Source: Anaerolineae bacterium (lineage in GTDB: Bacteria; Chloroflexota; Anaerolineae; B4-G1). Taken from it: DNA of 5,796 bases. Positions 1-5,796 of this stretch are shown piece after piece (the stretch's first letter is position 1; each line of letters starts with the position of its first letter). The DNA lies in assembly GCA_030612185.1 (NCBI GenBank), contig JAUWOI010000300.1, positions 1 through 5,796 of the forward strand, in the 5' to 3' direction. A model generated the notes under the pieces. It did not search any database, had not been told where the DNA came from, and saw nothing but the letters and a program-made list of their open reading frames with translations. The position numbers were made by a program, and so were the translations under genes.

Positions 1-440
1 CCGCGATGGCGGGGTACGGGGCGTTCGGCGTGGCCGCCGGGCTGGGACTGATGCGGCTGGTGCTGCGGCCGTCACCGGACAAGGGCGAGCACACAACTCC
101 CCTCCTCGTAGGGGGGGCTGGGGGGGGTGAGGAGATCGAGCGCACGATGGAGAAGGCCGTGGCACTGGGTTTCCCCTGGCTGACGCTGGGCATCCTCACC
201 GGCGCAATTTGGGCGCAGAACGCCTGGGGCCGGTACTGGGGTTGGGACCCCAAGGAGACCTGGGCGCTCATCACCTGGTTATGGTATCTGCTGCTCTTGC
301 ACGTGCGCGCACTACGCGGATGGCGCGGCCGGCGCTCGGCTGCGCTGGCCGTGATCGGTTTCGGCCTGGTGCTGTTTACCTTCGTCGGCGTGCCCTGGCT
401 GGTACGCACGGTGCGACTGGAGAGCCTGCACGGATTCTGA
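1..440 (+). CDS. ccsA: Cytochrome c biogenesis protein CcsA/CcsB family, C-terminal part (5' end outside window)
   Basis: System II cytochrome c assembly protein, a membrane component that moves haem across the membrane and helps attach it to CXXCH motifs of exported apocytochromes, normally with a ResB/Ccs1 partner. The frame is open to the left edge (phase: codon 3-5), so this is the C-terminal ~146 codons. The diagnostic WWD-type motif is at 225-263 ([13 protein letters not shown]), which in this family presents haem on the outer face. Three hydrophobic segments are visible: about 156-215, 261-318 and 342-399. The protein ends ...ESLHGF, resembling the conserved His-containing tail (LHSY-like) of the family. 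The loop before the WWD segment contains a Gly-rich stretch encoded by a GC palindrome (96-134), unusual for the family. The stop at 438-440 lies 53 bases before amrS, in the same direction, so an operon is plausible. CcsA versus CcsB naming cannot be settled from this fragment. Confidence 0.9.
   Translation, partial: AMAGYGAFGVAAGLGLMRLVLRPSPDKGEHTTPLLVGGAGGGEEIERTMEKAVALGFPWLTLGILTGAIWAQNAWGRYWGWDPKETWALITWLWYLLLLHVRALRGWRGRRSAALAVIGFGLVLFTFVGVPWLVRTVRLESLHGF
96..134 (+). repeat. C-run/G-run palindromic tract inside ccsA
   Basis: A C-rich stretch (97-107) is followed by two runs of seven or eight G's (111-117 and 120-127) and TGAGGAG. Positions 99-105 can pair with 111-117 (seven pairs, one T-G) around a five-base loop. 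It is translated in frame as Thr-Pro-Leu-Leu-Val then a Gly-rich stretch and two Glu, in a loop between conserved parts of CcsA. It resembles dispersed GC palindromes found in many bacterial genomes; that it is a genomic repeat here is inference. Confidence 0.55.
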
Positions 441-442
441 GA

Positions 443-500
443 AGTGATGAGTGGGTGAGTAAGCGAGTAAATGGGTAGATGAGGAATGAGTAGATGAGTA
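443..500 (+). repeat. Purine-rich low-complexity spacer with GAGTA/GATGAGT near-repeats
   Basis: The space between ccsA and amrS is almost wholly built of imperfect 7-10 base units such as GATGAGT, GGGTGAGTA, GAGTAAATG and TAGATGAGTAG. It runs into the first codons of amrS. No -10/-35 pair or terminator hairpin is evident, which fits read-through from ccsA. The units are imperfect, and copy number is not well defined. Confidence 0.6.
481..486 (+). promoter_or_regulatory. Ribosome binding site of amrS
   Basis: GAGGAA sits seven bases before the ATG at 494 and fixes that start. A nearer ATG at 486 is in another frame and meets a stop after three codons. The site arises from the low-complexity spacer. 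Confidence 0.65.
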
Positions 501-583
501 GTGGAATCACGCGACGGCGGTTTCTGCTCGGCGCTGGGGCGCTGGCTGCTTGTGGAGCGGGGGCAGCCGCCGCCTTGAGCGGC
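494..583 (+). other. Twin-arginine signal peptide of AmrS, possible lipoprotein type
   Basis: Residues 1-30 show TRRRFLL matching the Tat consensus (S/T-R-R-x-F-L-K), then a Gly/Ala/Leu hydrophobic run, then L17-A18-A19-C20, which fits a lipobox. A second Ala-rich stretch follows, so cleavage after the Ala run by signal peptidase I, or no cleavage, are alternatives. Confidence 0.8.
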
Positions 584-1801
584 AACCGCTGGTGGGAATG
601 GTCGCCCCAGGAGGCGGGGGGAATCGCGCCTGCTGAGCCACCTGCCCCCTGGTCAACCGAGGCACGCTACTACGTCTCCACGGCCGCCGAGGGCACCCTT
701 AACTGCGCCGCCTGCCACGGCACGCTGGAAGAGCCGTTGCCTGTCTCCTACTGCCACCTGCCCGAGCATAACGGGGCCTTCGTCCAGTGCAACCTCTGTC
801 CCCACCGTTGCATCATCGCCGACGGCGAGCGGGGCCGCTGCCGTGTGCGGGAGAACCGGGGCGGCCGGCTGTACTCAATGGTCTACGGCAACCCCTGCGC
901 GGTGCACGTTGATCCCATTGAGAAGAAGCCCTTCTACCATTACCTGCCCACCGCCGCCGCTTTCTCCATTGCCACTGCCGGATGCTGCCTATCCTGTCTC
1001 TACTGCCAAAACTGGGCCATCTCCCAGGTTCCGCCGGAGGAGACCGAGAACACTGATCTCCCGCCGGAGGGCGTGGTCCGCTACGCACAGCAGTACGAGG
1101 CATCGGTGATCGCCTACACATACTCTGAGCCGACCATCTTCTACGAGTATATGCTGGCGACGGCGCAGTTGGCGCGGAAGGCGGGATTACGCAACGTCGT
1201 CGTCTCCGCCGGGTTCATCAACCCTGAGCCTCTGCGGGAATTGTGTCAGGCAGTGGACGCGATCAAGATTGATCTCAAGGGATACGACGAGGAATTCTAC
1301 CGGGAGGTATGCGGCGGGGAACTGGGGCCGGTGCTGCGCGCTATTCAGACCGTCTACGAGAGCGGCACCCACCTGGAGATCGTCAACCTGGTCGTGCCGA
1401 CGCTCAACGACAGTCTGGACCAACTACGAGCGATGGCCCACTGGGTAGCGCATGACCTGAGCCCAGACGTGCCGCTCCACTTCAGCCGCTTCCACCCGCA
1501 GTACAGACTGACCAATCTGCCGCCAACGCCGGTAGAAACGCTGGAGCGGGCCTGGGAGATAGCGCAGGAGGAGGGGATCAAGTTCGCCTACATCGGCAAC
1601 GTGCCGGCTCACGCGGCCAACCACACCTACTGCCCCGCATGCGGTGAAGTGCTCATCCGCCGCGAGGGGTTCAGCGTGGTGGAGTATCACATCGTGAATG
1701 GCACGTGCGAGTTCTGCGGCGAGCCCATCCCCGGTGTCTGGTGGCCCGGCGAACCGCGAGAGGGACCGGTGCAGGTGCCGCCAGGGCCGCCGGATCAGTG
1801 A
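494..1801 (+). CDS. amrS: AmmeMemoRadiSam system radical SAM enzyme, Tat-exported form
   Basis: Radical SAM enzyme of the AmmeMemoRadiSam system, related to pyruvate formate-lyase activase-like proteins; its physiological reaction is not established. The 435-residue protein starts with a twin-arginine signal (TRRRFLL, residues 6-12), a short hydrophobic stretch and a possible lipobox LAAC (17-20). Residues 61-98 form an extra Cys-rich segment with CAACH (71-75) and CH (87-88). The family pattern then follows: CxxCxxxC at C99, C102, C106 plus C116, a GNPCAVHVDPIEKKPFYHY-type block (132-150), and the SAM/[4Fe-4S] motif C164-x3-C168-x2-C171 followed by QNW. Further family blocks are SEPTIFYEY (211-219), KIDLKGYDEEFYR (258-270) and HFSRFHPQY (329-337). 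The C-terminus has two Cys pairs (C380/C383, C405/C408), probably a metal-binding knuckle, then IPGVWWPGE and a Pro-rich tail. The stop is 19 bases before the cyclase gene. The identification is secure; the export route is inferred from the signal, and Tat fits a protein that must fold with its iron-sulfur cluster first. Confidence 0.93.
   Translation: MSSGITRRRFLLGAGALAACGAGAAAALSGNRWWEWSPQEAGGIAPAEPPAPWSTEARYYVSTAAEGTLNCAACHGTLEEPLPVSYCHLPEHNGAFVQCNLCPHRCIIADGERGRCRVRENRGGRLYSMVYGNPCAVHVDPIEKKPFYHYLPTAAAFSIATAGCCLSCLYCQNWAISQVPPEETENTDLPPEGVVRYAQQYEASVIAYTYSEPTIFYEYMLATAQLARKAGLRNVVVSAGFINPEPLRELCQAVDAIKIDLKGYDEEFYREVCGGELGPVLRAIQTVYESGTHLEIVNLVVPTLNDSLDQLRAMAHWVAHDLSPDVPLHFSRFHPQYRLTNLPPTPVETLERAWEIAQEEGIKFAYIGNVPAHAANHTYCPACGEVLIRREGFSVVEYHIVNGTCEFCGEPIPGVWWPGEPREGPVQVPPGPPDQ
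674..787 (+). other. Cys/His-rich insert with CXXCH motif in AmrS
   Basis: Between EARYY (56-60) and the first family Cys block (C99) lie about 38 residues, where family members I recall have roughly ten. The insert has C71-A-A-C74-H75, the pattern to which haem c is attached, and a second C87-H88 pair. It could bind haem c, or instead be a zinc or iron-sulfur site. That it is an insertion comes from memory of the family, not from an alignment. Confidence 0.6.
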
Positions 1802-1810
1802 ACTGGATCG

Positions 1811-1817
1811 GGAGAAG
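1811..1817 (+). promoter_or_regulatory. Ribosome binding site of the cyclase gene
   Basis: GGAGAAG, just after a G at 1810, ends three bases before the ATG at 1821 and its GGAGA core is five bases away. It supports 1821 over the in-frame ATG at 1698, which lies deep inside amrS. Confidence 0.7.
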
Positions 1818-1820
1818 ACT

Positions 1821-4800
1821 ATGACAAGACGCGAGGAACTGAAGCGGGCGATCTCGGCGCTCGAGACGCAGCGTGCCATCCTGGGCGACGAGGTAGTGGA
1901 CACGATGGTAGCCGTCGCACGCGAGAGACTGACCGTGCTCGAAATGCAAGTCGCCGTTGAGCAGCGCAAGCAGGTCACTGTCCTCTTTGCCGACATTTCC
2001 GGCTTCACATCGATGGCGGAGGCGATGGATCCCGAAGAGGTGCGAGACACAATGAATGCCCTCTGGGCACGCCTGGACGCAGTGATCGCCGCCCACGACG
2101 GCGCAATTGACAAGCATATGGGTGATGCGGTGATGGCGCTCTTCGGCGCGCCGACCGCGCACGAGAACGACCCGGAGCGAGCAATCAGGGCAGCGTTAGT
2201 GATGCAAAAAGAGATTGGAGATTGGGGATTGGAGATTAGCGGATCAAGATCTCCAACCTCTACTCTCCGTTCTCCACTCTCTATCCGGATAGGGATTCAC
2301 ACTGGCCCTGTGATGCTGGGTGCGGTGGGAACGACTGCCGAATACACGGCGATAGGAGACACGGTCAACCTGGCGAGCCGGCTGCAGCAGGCAGCGCCTG
2401 TGGGAGGCATCCTCGTCTCGCACGACACCTACCGCCACGTGCATGGCATCTTCAGCGTCCTCCCGATGGAGCCGATCACAGTCAAGGGTAAGACGGAACC
2501 GATTCCGATCTACGTGATACTGCGAGCCAAGCCGCGCGTTTTCCGTGTTGCCAGACGGAGAGTGGGGGGTATTGAGACGCGGATGGTAGGGCGGGAGACA
2601 AAACTGGCGCAGTTGCAGGAGGCTCTGAACGATGTGATGGCGAAAGGAGAAACACAGGTCGTCACCATCTCTGGTGAGGCGGGGGTGGGCAAATCTCGAT
2701 TGTTGTACGAGTTCGACAACTGGATCACACTGCTATCGGAGACGGTGTTGCACTTTAAGGGGCGGGCTGGCGAGCAGATGAGCAACCTGCCCTACTTCCT
2801 CATCCGCGACCTCTTTTCGTTCCGTTTTGGGATCCGGGACAGCGACCCGGCCGCCGTGGCACGGGAGAAATTGGAACACGGCATCACAGAGATCATGGGG
2901 GCGGACGGGGTGGAGAAATCTCACTTTATTGGCCATCTCATCGGCTTCGACTTCTCCGCCAGTCCTCACCTGCGGGGAATTCTCGGCGACGCGCGGCAGA
3001 TTCGCGACCGTGCCTTCCATTACATCGTTCAGTTCTTCACAGCAGTGGCACGGCGCAGTCCGACGCTGATCTATCTGGAAGATATACACTGGGCCGACGA
3101 GGGTTCGCTAGAATTGATTGACCACCTGGCCCGGGAGTGCCGCCACGCGCTCCTGCTGATCGTTTGCCTGGCTCGTCCATCCCTCTTTGAGCGGCGATCA
3201 TCGTGGGGCCAGAGACAGGCAGCACACACGAGCCTGGAGTTGCGCCCGCTTTCGGAGGAAAACAGCCATCAGTTAGTCATGGAGATCCTGCGCAAAGTAG
3301 ATCGGATACCACCCGACTTGCAGGATATGATCGTGGACCGGGTAGGGGGGAATCCGTTCTACATTGAGGAACTCATTAGGGTCCTGATTGAAGACGATGT
3401 CGTCGTGACAGGTATGGAAAAATGGCAGGTAAGACCGGAGCGGTTGATTGAGATACGCATACCGCCGACGCTGGTCGGGGTGCTCCAGGTGCGGTTGGAT
3501 CAGCTACCGCTGACAGAACGAGAGATGTTGCAGCGCGCCTCCGTAGTGGGGCGAGTGTTCTGGGACGGCGCGGTGAAGCGAATCTGCGAGTCTATGGATG
3601 AGCAAATGAACCGGGAAGAGGTCCGCGCCGTGTTGCAGGCGTTGTGCAAGAAGGAGTTGGTTTTTCGGCGGGACGAGTCGGCATTCGCAGGAGAAAAAGA
3701 GTACGCATTCAAGCATGCTATCTTGCACGATGCTACCTACGAGAGCGTGCTGAGGCGACTGCGGCGGATATATCACGCGCAGGTGGCAGCGTGGCTGGTC
3801 GAGCGAAGCGGCGAGCGGGTGGGAGAATACGCCGGATTGATAGGGGGACACTACGAACTGGCGAGGGAGATGGCACAGGCCGCGGGGTGGTACGGACAGG
3901 CCGGGAAACAGGCCCGCAGTACCTACGCGCCAGACGTGGCTATCGGCTACTATCAGAAGGCGCTGGATTTGCTGCCGGATGAGCCTTCCGAGGTCCCCCA
4001 GGCGGACACCACTTCCGAAGTCTACGCGGTCCAGCGGGTGGTTTTGTACGAAGGGCTGGGGGAGATGCTGCTGTGGCAGGCCCGATACGCAGATTCCGCA
4101 GAGGCCTACGCAGCGATGCGGGTGGCGGCAGAAGCAGACTGGGACACAGTGGCACAGGCACGCGGATGGAACGGACTATCCCGAACACAGGACGCTCAAG
4201 GTGACTACCCCGCCGCACTGGAAAGCGCGGGACGGGCGGAGGAGATAGCACGAGGCGCGGGCGACACCGCGAAAGTAGAACTGGCGAGGGCGCTGTTCAG
4301 GAAAGGGTGGGGTTTCTACAGGTTGGGAGACACAGAAGCGGCGTTGGCGCTGGGCGAGCATGCGCTATGGCTCAGCATCGAACTGGGTGTCCAGCGCGAG
4401 ATGGCGGACAGCCTGAACTTGCTGGGCGGAGTGCATAGTATGCTGGGACACCGCGGGGATGCCGCTCGCGCTAACGCGGAGGCGGTGTCGCTATATCAGA
4501 AGTTGGGCGACAGGGAGAGGATAGGGACAATGTTGAACCACCTGGGCGAACATGCCCGATTGCGGGGGGACTACCGTGCCGCCGCTGCTCTCTACCAGGA
4601 GGCGCTAAAGATCGCCTACGAGACCGGGAATCGTAATGGAGAGATGGCATTTCTCAGCAACCTGGGTGGGGCGCAGGTCGGACTGGGGAAGTATCACGCT
4701 GCCGAGTACAACCTGCGGCAGATCATCCGGTGGGCTGAGATTGCCGGTCAGGGGGGATGGCTGTCAGACACGTACCGCTTCTTGGCAGAGGCGTGCTTGG

Positions 4801-5147
4801 GGCAAGGAAAGGTGGAGGATGCGCTGGCGGCGACGCGACGGGCGCTGGCGGCGGCGCAGGAAGTGGAAGCACCGCCCTTCATTGGCAGAGCGTGGCGCAC
4901 CATGGGAATGGTGACGGTACAAACAGCGAAACCCATCACCATCGGCGACAAGACGTGCGATGCAGTGGCCTGCTTTGCCGAAAGCGCGCAGATCTTCACC
5001 GAAATGGGTGCCGAGGGAGAACGAGCACGTACGTTGCGAGCGTGGGCCAGGTACGAGATGGACCAGGGGGACGTAGCGCGGGGGGGGGGCAATGTGGCGG
5101 GAGGCACGGGATGTCCTCGCGCGGTTGGGGATGGAGTTGGAGGTTGA
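1821..5147 (+). CDS. Class III adenylate cyclase - STAND/AAA ATPase - TPR signalling protein (C-terminus frameshifted)
   Basis: Likely makes cAMP from ATP, controlled by an NTPase switch and protein-binding repeats; no membrane segment or signal peptide is seen, so it is probably cytoplasmic. An N-terminal helical stretch (1-48) precedes the cyclase domain (about 50-232). Metal-binding Asp are D58 (FADISGFT) and D102 (KHMGDAVMALFG), and transition-state residues are N183 and R187 (GDTVNLASR). The base-recognition pair is K98 with T176, the Lys/Thr pair typical of class IIIb cyclases such as CyaC and mammalian soluble cyclase, some of which respond to bicarbonate. The ATPase follows: Walker A GEAGVGKS (285-292), Walker B LIYLED ending at D421 with HWAD, and GGNPFYIEEL (509-518). 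TPR-type helices fill about 690-1085. The start at 1821 has a good ribosome site 19 bases after amrS. As read it is 1108 residues; the last ~20, after R1087, do not look like a TPR end. Dropping one G in the run at 5080-5089 would give 1121 residues ending at 5187. The partner, signal and target are unknown. Confidence 0.9.
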   Translation: MTRREELKRAISALETQRAILGDEVVDTMVAVARERLTVLEMQVAVEQRKQVTVLFADISGFTSMAEAMDPEEVRDTMNALWARLDAVIAAHDGAIDKHMGDAVMALFGAPTAHENDPERAIRAALVMQKEIGDWGLEISGSRSPTSTLRSPLSIRIGIHTGPVMLGAVGTTAEYTAIGDTVNLASRLQQAAPVGGILVSHDTYRHVHGIFSVLPMEPITVKGKTEPIPIYVILRAKPRVFRVARRRVGGIETRMVGRETKLAQLQEALNDVMAKGETQVVTISGEAGVGKSRLLYEFDNWITLLSETVLHFKGRAGEQMSNLPYFLIRDLFSFRFGIRDSDPAAVAREKLEHGITEIMGADGVEKSHFIGHLIGFDFSASPHLRGILGDARQIRDRAFHYIVQFFTAVARRSPTLIYLEDIHWADEGSLELIDHLARECRHALLLIVCLARPSLFERRSSWGQRQAAHTSLELRPLSEENSHQLVMEILRKVDRIPPDLQDMIVDRVGGNPFYIEELIRVLIEDDVVVTGMEKWQVRPERLIEIRIPPTLVGVLQVRLDQLPLTEREMLQRASVVGRVFWDGAVKRICESMDEQMNREEVRAVLQALCKKELVFRRDESAFAGEKEYAFKHAILHDATYESVLRRLRRIYHAQVAAWLVERSGERVGEYAGLIGGHYELAREMAQAAGWYGQAGKQARSTYAPDVAIGYYQKALDLLPDEPSEVPQADTTSEVYAVQRVVLYEGLGEMLLWQARYADSAEAYAAMRVAAEADWDTVAQARGWNGLSRTQDAQGDYPAALESAGRAEEIARGAGDTAKVELARALFRKGWGFYRLGDTEAALALGEHALWLSIELGVQREMADSLNLLGGVHSMLGHRGDAARANAEAVSLYQKLGDRERIGTMLNHLGEHARLRGDYRAAAALYQEALKIAYETGNRNGEMAFLSNLGGAQVGLGKYHAAEYNLRQIIRWAEIAGQGGWLSDTYRFLAEACLGQGKVEDALAATRRALAAAQEVEAPPFIGRAWRTMGMVTVQTAKPITIGDKTCDAVACFAESAQIFTEMGAEGERARTLRAWARYEMDQGDVARGGGNVAGGTGCPRAVGDGVGG
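2211..2277 (+). repeat. Imperfect inverted repeat (GGAGATT units) translated within the cyclase domain
   Basis: The left arm 2217-2237 has GGAGATT-type units (GATTGG repeated); the right arm 2248-2268 is CTCC-rich. The arms match as reverse complements at 16 of 21 positions around a ten-base loop, and pairing continues weakly outward. The tract encodes roughly EIGDWGLEISGSRSPTSTLR, falling in the variable loop between the MQ helix and the RIGIHTG strand, so the active-site residues are untouched. Confidence 0.6.
5080..5089 (+). other. Run of ten G's at a probable frameshift site
   Basis: In the frame read, the code after this run becomes Gly-rich and stops at 5145-5147. In the +1 frame from 5089, 32 codons follow (A-M-W-R-E-A-R-D-V-L-A-R-L-G-M-E-L...), a helical sequence that fits a TPR end, stopping at 5185-5187. 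One G fewer would join them. It may be a sequencing error, a true mutation, or a slippage site. Confidence 0.75.
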
Positions 5148-5187
5148 GTGGATGAGCAACCTCGAACAGCGGGACAATGATGACTGA
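5090..5187 (+). other. Displaced C-terminal coding segment of the cyclase-TPR protein
   Basis: In the frame with codons starting at 5092, the segment encodes about 31 residues rich in Glu, Arg, Leu and Met, starting MWREARDVLARLG. It looks like the final helix and tail of the TPR domain. It overlaps the as-read end of the gene (to 5147) and would place the true stop 13 bases before the amrB start at 5201. Confidence 0.7.
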
Positions 5188-5191
5188 AAGG
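5186..5191 (+). promoter_or_regulatory. Probable ribosome binding site of amrB
   Basis: GAAAGG lies nine bases before the ATG at 5201. In-frame ATGs at 5177 and 5180 have only a weak CGGGA upstream. The site overlaps the stop of the restored cyclase frame (5185-5187), as in translational coupling. Confidence 0.45.
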
Positions 5192-5200
5192 CAGAAGTGC

Positions 5201-5796
5201 ATGAAATCTGCAACCCGAAACCCGAAACCATTTCTCGTGTTAGCACTGTCCTCCTTGCTGCTCTCCGCTTGCGCCGTGCCGGCGGCCACGCCAACGACGG
5301 AGGCCACGGCGACACCGCTTCCTCTTCCCACCGTGTCCCCTTCTCTCACCGTGCCCCCCGGCCGCATCCGCCCCGCCGTCGTCGCCGGCGCCTGGTACCC
5401 CGGTGAGCCCGACGAACTGACGCGGATGGTGGACGAGATGCTGGCAGCGGTCGAGCCGGTACATGGGAAACCCACTGGCCTCATCGTGCCCCACGCGGGC
5501 TACGTCTACTCCGGCCCGGTGGCCGCCCATGGCTTCAAGCAACTGGCAGATGGACAGTACGACGTCGCCGTTATCATCGCCTCCGACCACCAGTCGCCCC
5601 TCTCCGACCCCATCTCCGGCTGGGCCGAGGGGGGCTTCGAAACGCCGCTGGGGGTCATGCCGGTGGACGGGGAATTGGCCCAGGCGCTCGTCGCCGCCGA
5701 CCCTCGCATCACCTTTGACCCCGCCGCCCACGAAGGGGAGCATCCCATCGAGATCGAACTCCCCTTCCTCCAGCGGGTGTGTCCCGCTTGTTCCGT
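5201..5796 (+). CDS. amrB: AmmeMemoRadiSam system protein B (Memo family), predicted lipoprotein; 3' end outside window
   Basis: Memo-family protein, partner of the radical SAM enzyme in the AmmeMemoRadiSam system; structurally akin to metal-dependent class III dioxygenases, exact reaction unresolved. The first 198 codons are present. Residues 1-24 are a lipoprotein signal: MKSATRNPK basic start, hydrophobic FLVLALSSLLLSAC with lipobox LLSAC ending at C24. A Thr/Pro/Ala linker (25-55) follows, then RPAVVAGAWYPGEPDEL, the usual Memo N-terminus. VPHAGYVYSG holds H98 and ASDHQSP holds H130, matching the two His metal ligands of human MEMO1; the expected Cys ligand lies beyond the window. Family blocks ETPLG and EHPIEIELPFLQ (E180, H181) are also present. 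The segment ASDHQ differs from the more usual G-P/T-x-H wording. ATGs at 5177 and 5180 are in-frame alternative starts and would merely lengthen the N-region of the signal. It follows the cyclase gene closely and is probably in the same operon. Confidence 0.92.
   Translation, partial: MKSATRNPKPFLVLALSSLLLSACAVPAATPTTEATATPLPLPTVSPSLTVPPGRIRPAVVAGAWYPGEPDELTRMVDEMLAAVEPVHGKPTGLIVPHAGYVYSGPVAAHGFKQLADGQYDVAVIIASDHQSPLSDPISGWAEGGFETPLGVMPVDGELAQALVAADPRITFDPAAHEGEHPIEIELPFLQRVCPACS
5212..5229 (+). repeat. Seven-base tandem repeat (ACCCGAA) in the amrB signal peptide
   Basis: About 2.4 copies of ACCCGAA encode part of the positively charged N-region (T-R-N-P-K-P) of the AmrB signal peptide. Because seven is not a multiple of three, any change in copy number would shift the frame relative to an upstream start. 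Confidence 0.55.

Noticed and set aside
441..493. Terminator or promoter between ccsA and amrS
   Set aside because: There is no stable hairpin with a T run and no convincing -35/-10 pair; the tract is simple purine-rich repeat.
1631..1726. C-terminal Cys pairs of AmrS (C380/C383, C405/C408) as a second haem site
   Set aside because: Neither pair is followed by His, and paired Cys ending in a CGE-like knuckle are, to my recollection, usual for the family; a zinc or iron-sulfur knuckle is likelier.
1698..1820. Upstream in-frame ATG at 1698 as the start of the cyclase gene
   Set aside because: It would overlap amrS by about 100 bases, has no clear ribosome site, and adds 41 residues of shadow-frame composition. 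The ATG at 1821 has GGAGAAG upstream and begins the helical stretch expected of the family.
1424..2113. Long minus-strand open frame (229 codons) across the amrS-cyclase junction
   Set aside because: Its product is Ser/Arg-rich with no recognisable motif, and both plus-strand genes below it have full domain signatures. It is a by-product of GC-rich codon use.
4757..5155. Plus-strand open frame in the third frame across the end of the TPR region
   Set aside because: Composition is Gly/Arg-rich and shadow-like, and it would need a -1 shift. The family-like C-terminus lies in the other alternative frame.
5240..5743. Minus-strand open frame opposite amrB
   Set aside because: Gly/Arg/Val-rich shadow of a clear Memo-family gene, with no motif of its own.
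1..5796. CRISPR array, tRNA/rRNA genes, insertion sequence or integrase
   Set aside because: No regularly spaced direct repeats, no RNA gene signatures and no transposase-like protein were seen on either strand.

Overview
The window looks like part of a GC-rich bacterial chromosome, with every gene on the plus strand and little space between genes. The protein types suggest a Chloroflexota-like bacterium: a Tat-exported radical SAM enzyme, a cyclase-ATPase-TPR regulator, and short low-complexity tracts accepted into coding sequence. The lineage is inferred from gene style, not from a search.

Layout. Positions 1-440 hold the C-terminal part of a CcsA/CcsB-type cytochrome c assembly protein with the WWD haem-handling motif. 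Positions 441-493 are a short purine-rich spacer that provides the next ribosome binding site. Positions 494-1801 encode the radical SAM enzyme of the AmmeMemoRadiSam system (amrS), here with a twin-arginine signal and an extra Cys-rich insert containing a CXXCH haem-c-type motif. Nineteen bases later, 1821-5147 encodes a large signalling protein: class III adenylate cyclase, STAND/AAA-type ATPase, then TPR repeats. Its last ~30 codons are displaced by a frameshift at a run of ten G's (5080-5089); removing one G would extend the frame to 5187. From 5201 to the window end is the N-terminal two thirds or so of AmrB (Memo family), preceded by a clear lipoprotein signal peptide. No stretch over 300 bases lacks a gene.

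Working together. amrS and amrB belong to one known but biochemically unresolved system. Both copies carry export signals, so this version probably works outside the cytoplasmic membrane. The CXXCH in AmrS and the cytochrome c assembly gene directly upstream raise the possibility that this version carries covalent haem. The cyclase-TPR gene between them, with very short junctions, suggests co-transcription and possibly a sensing role. The third member (amrA, AMMECR1 family) is not in the window and may follow amrB.

Four short palindromic or low-complexity tracts (96-134, 443-500, 2211-2277, 5212-5229) recur across the window; three of them are translated in frame.
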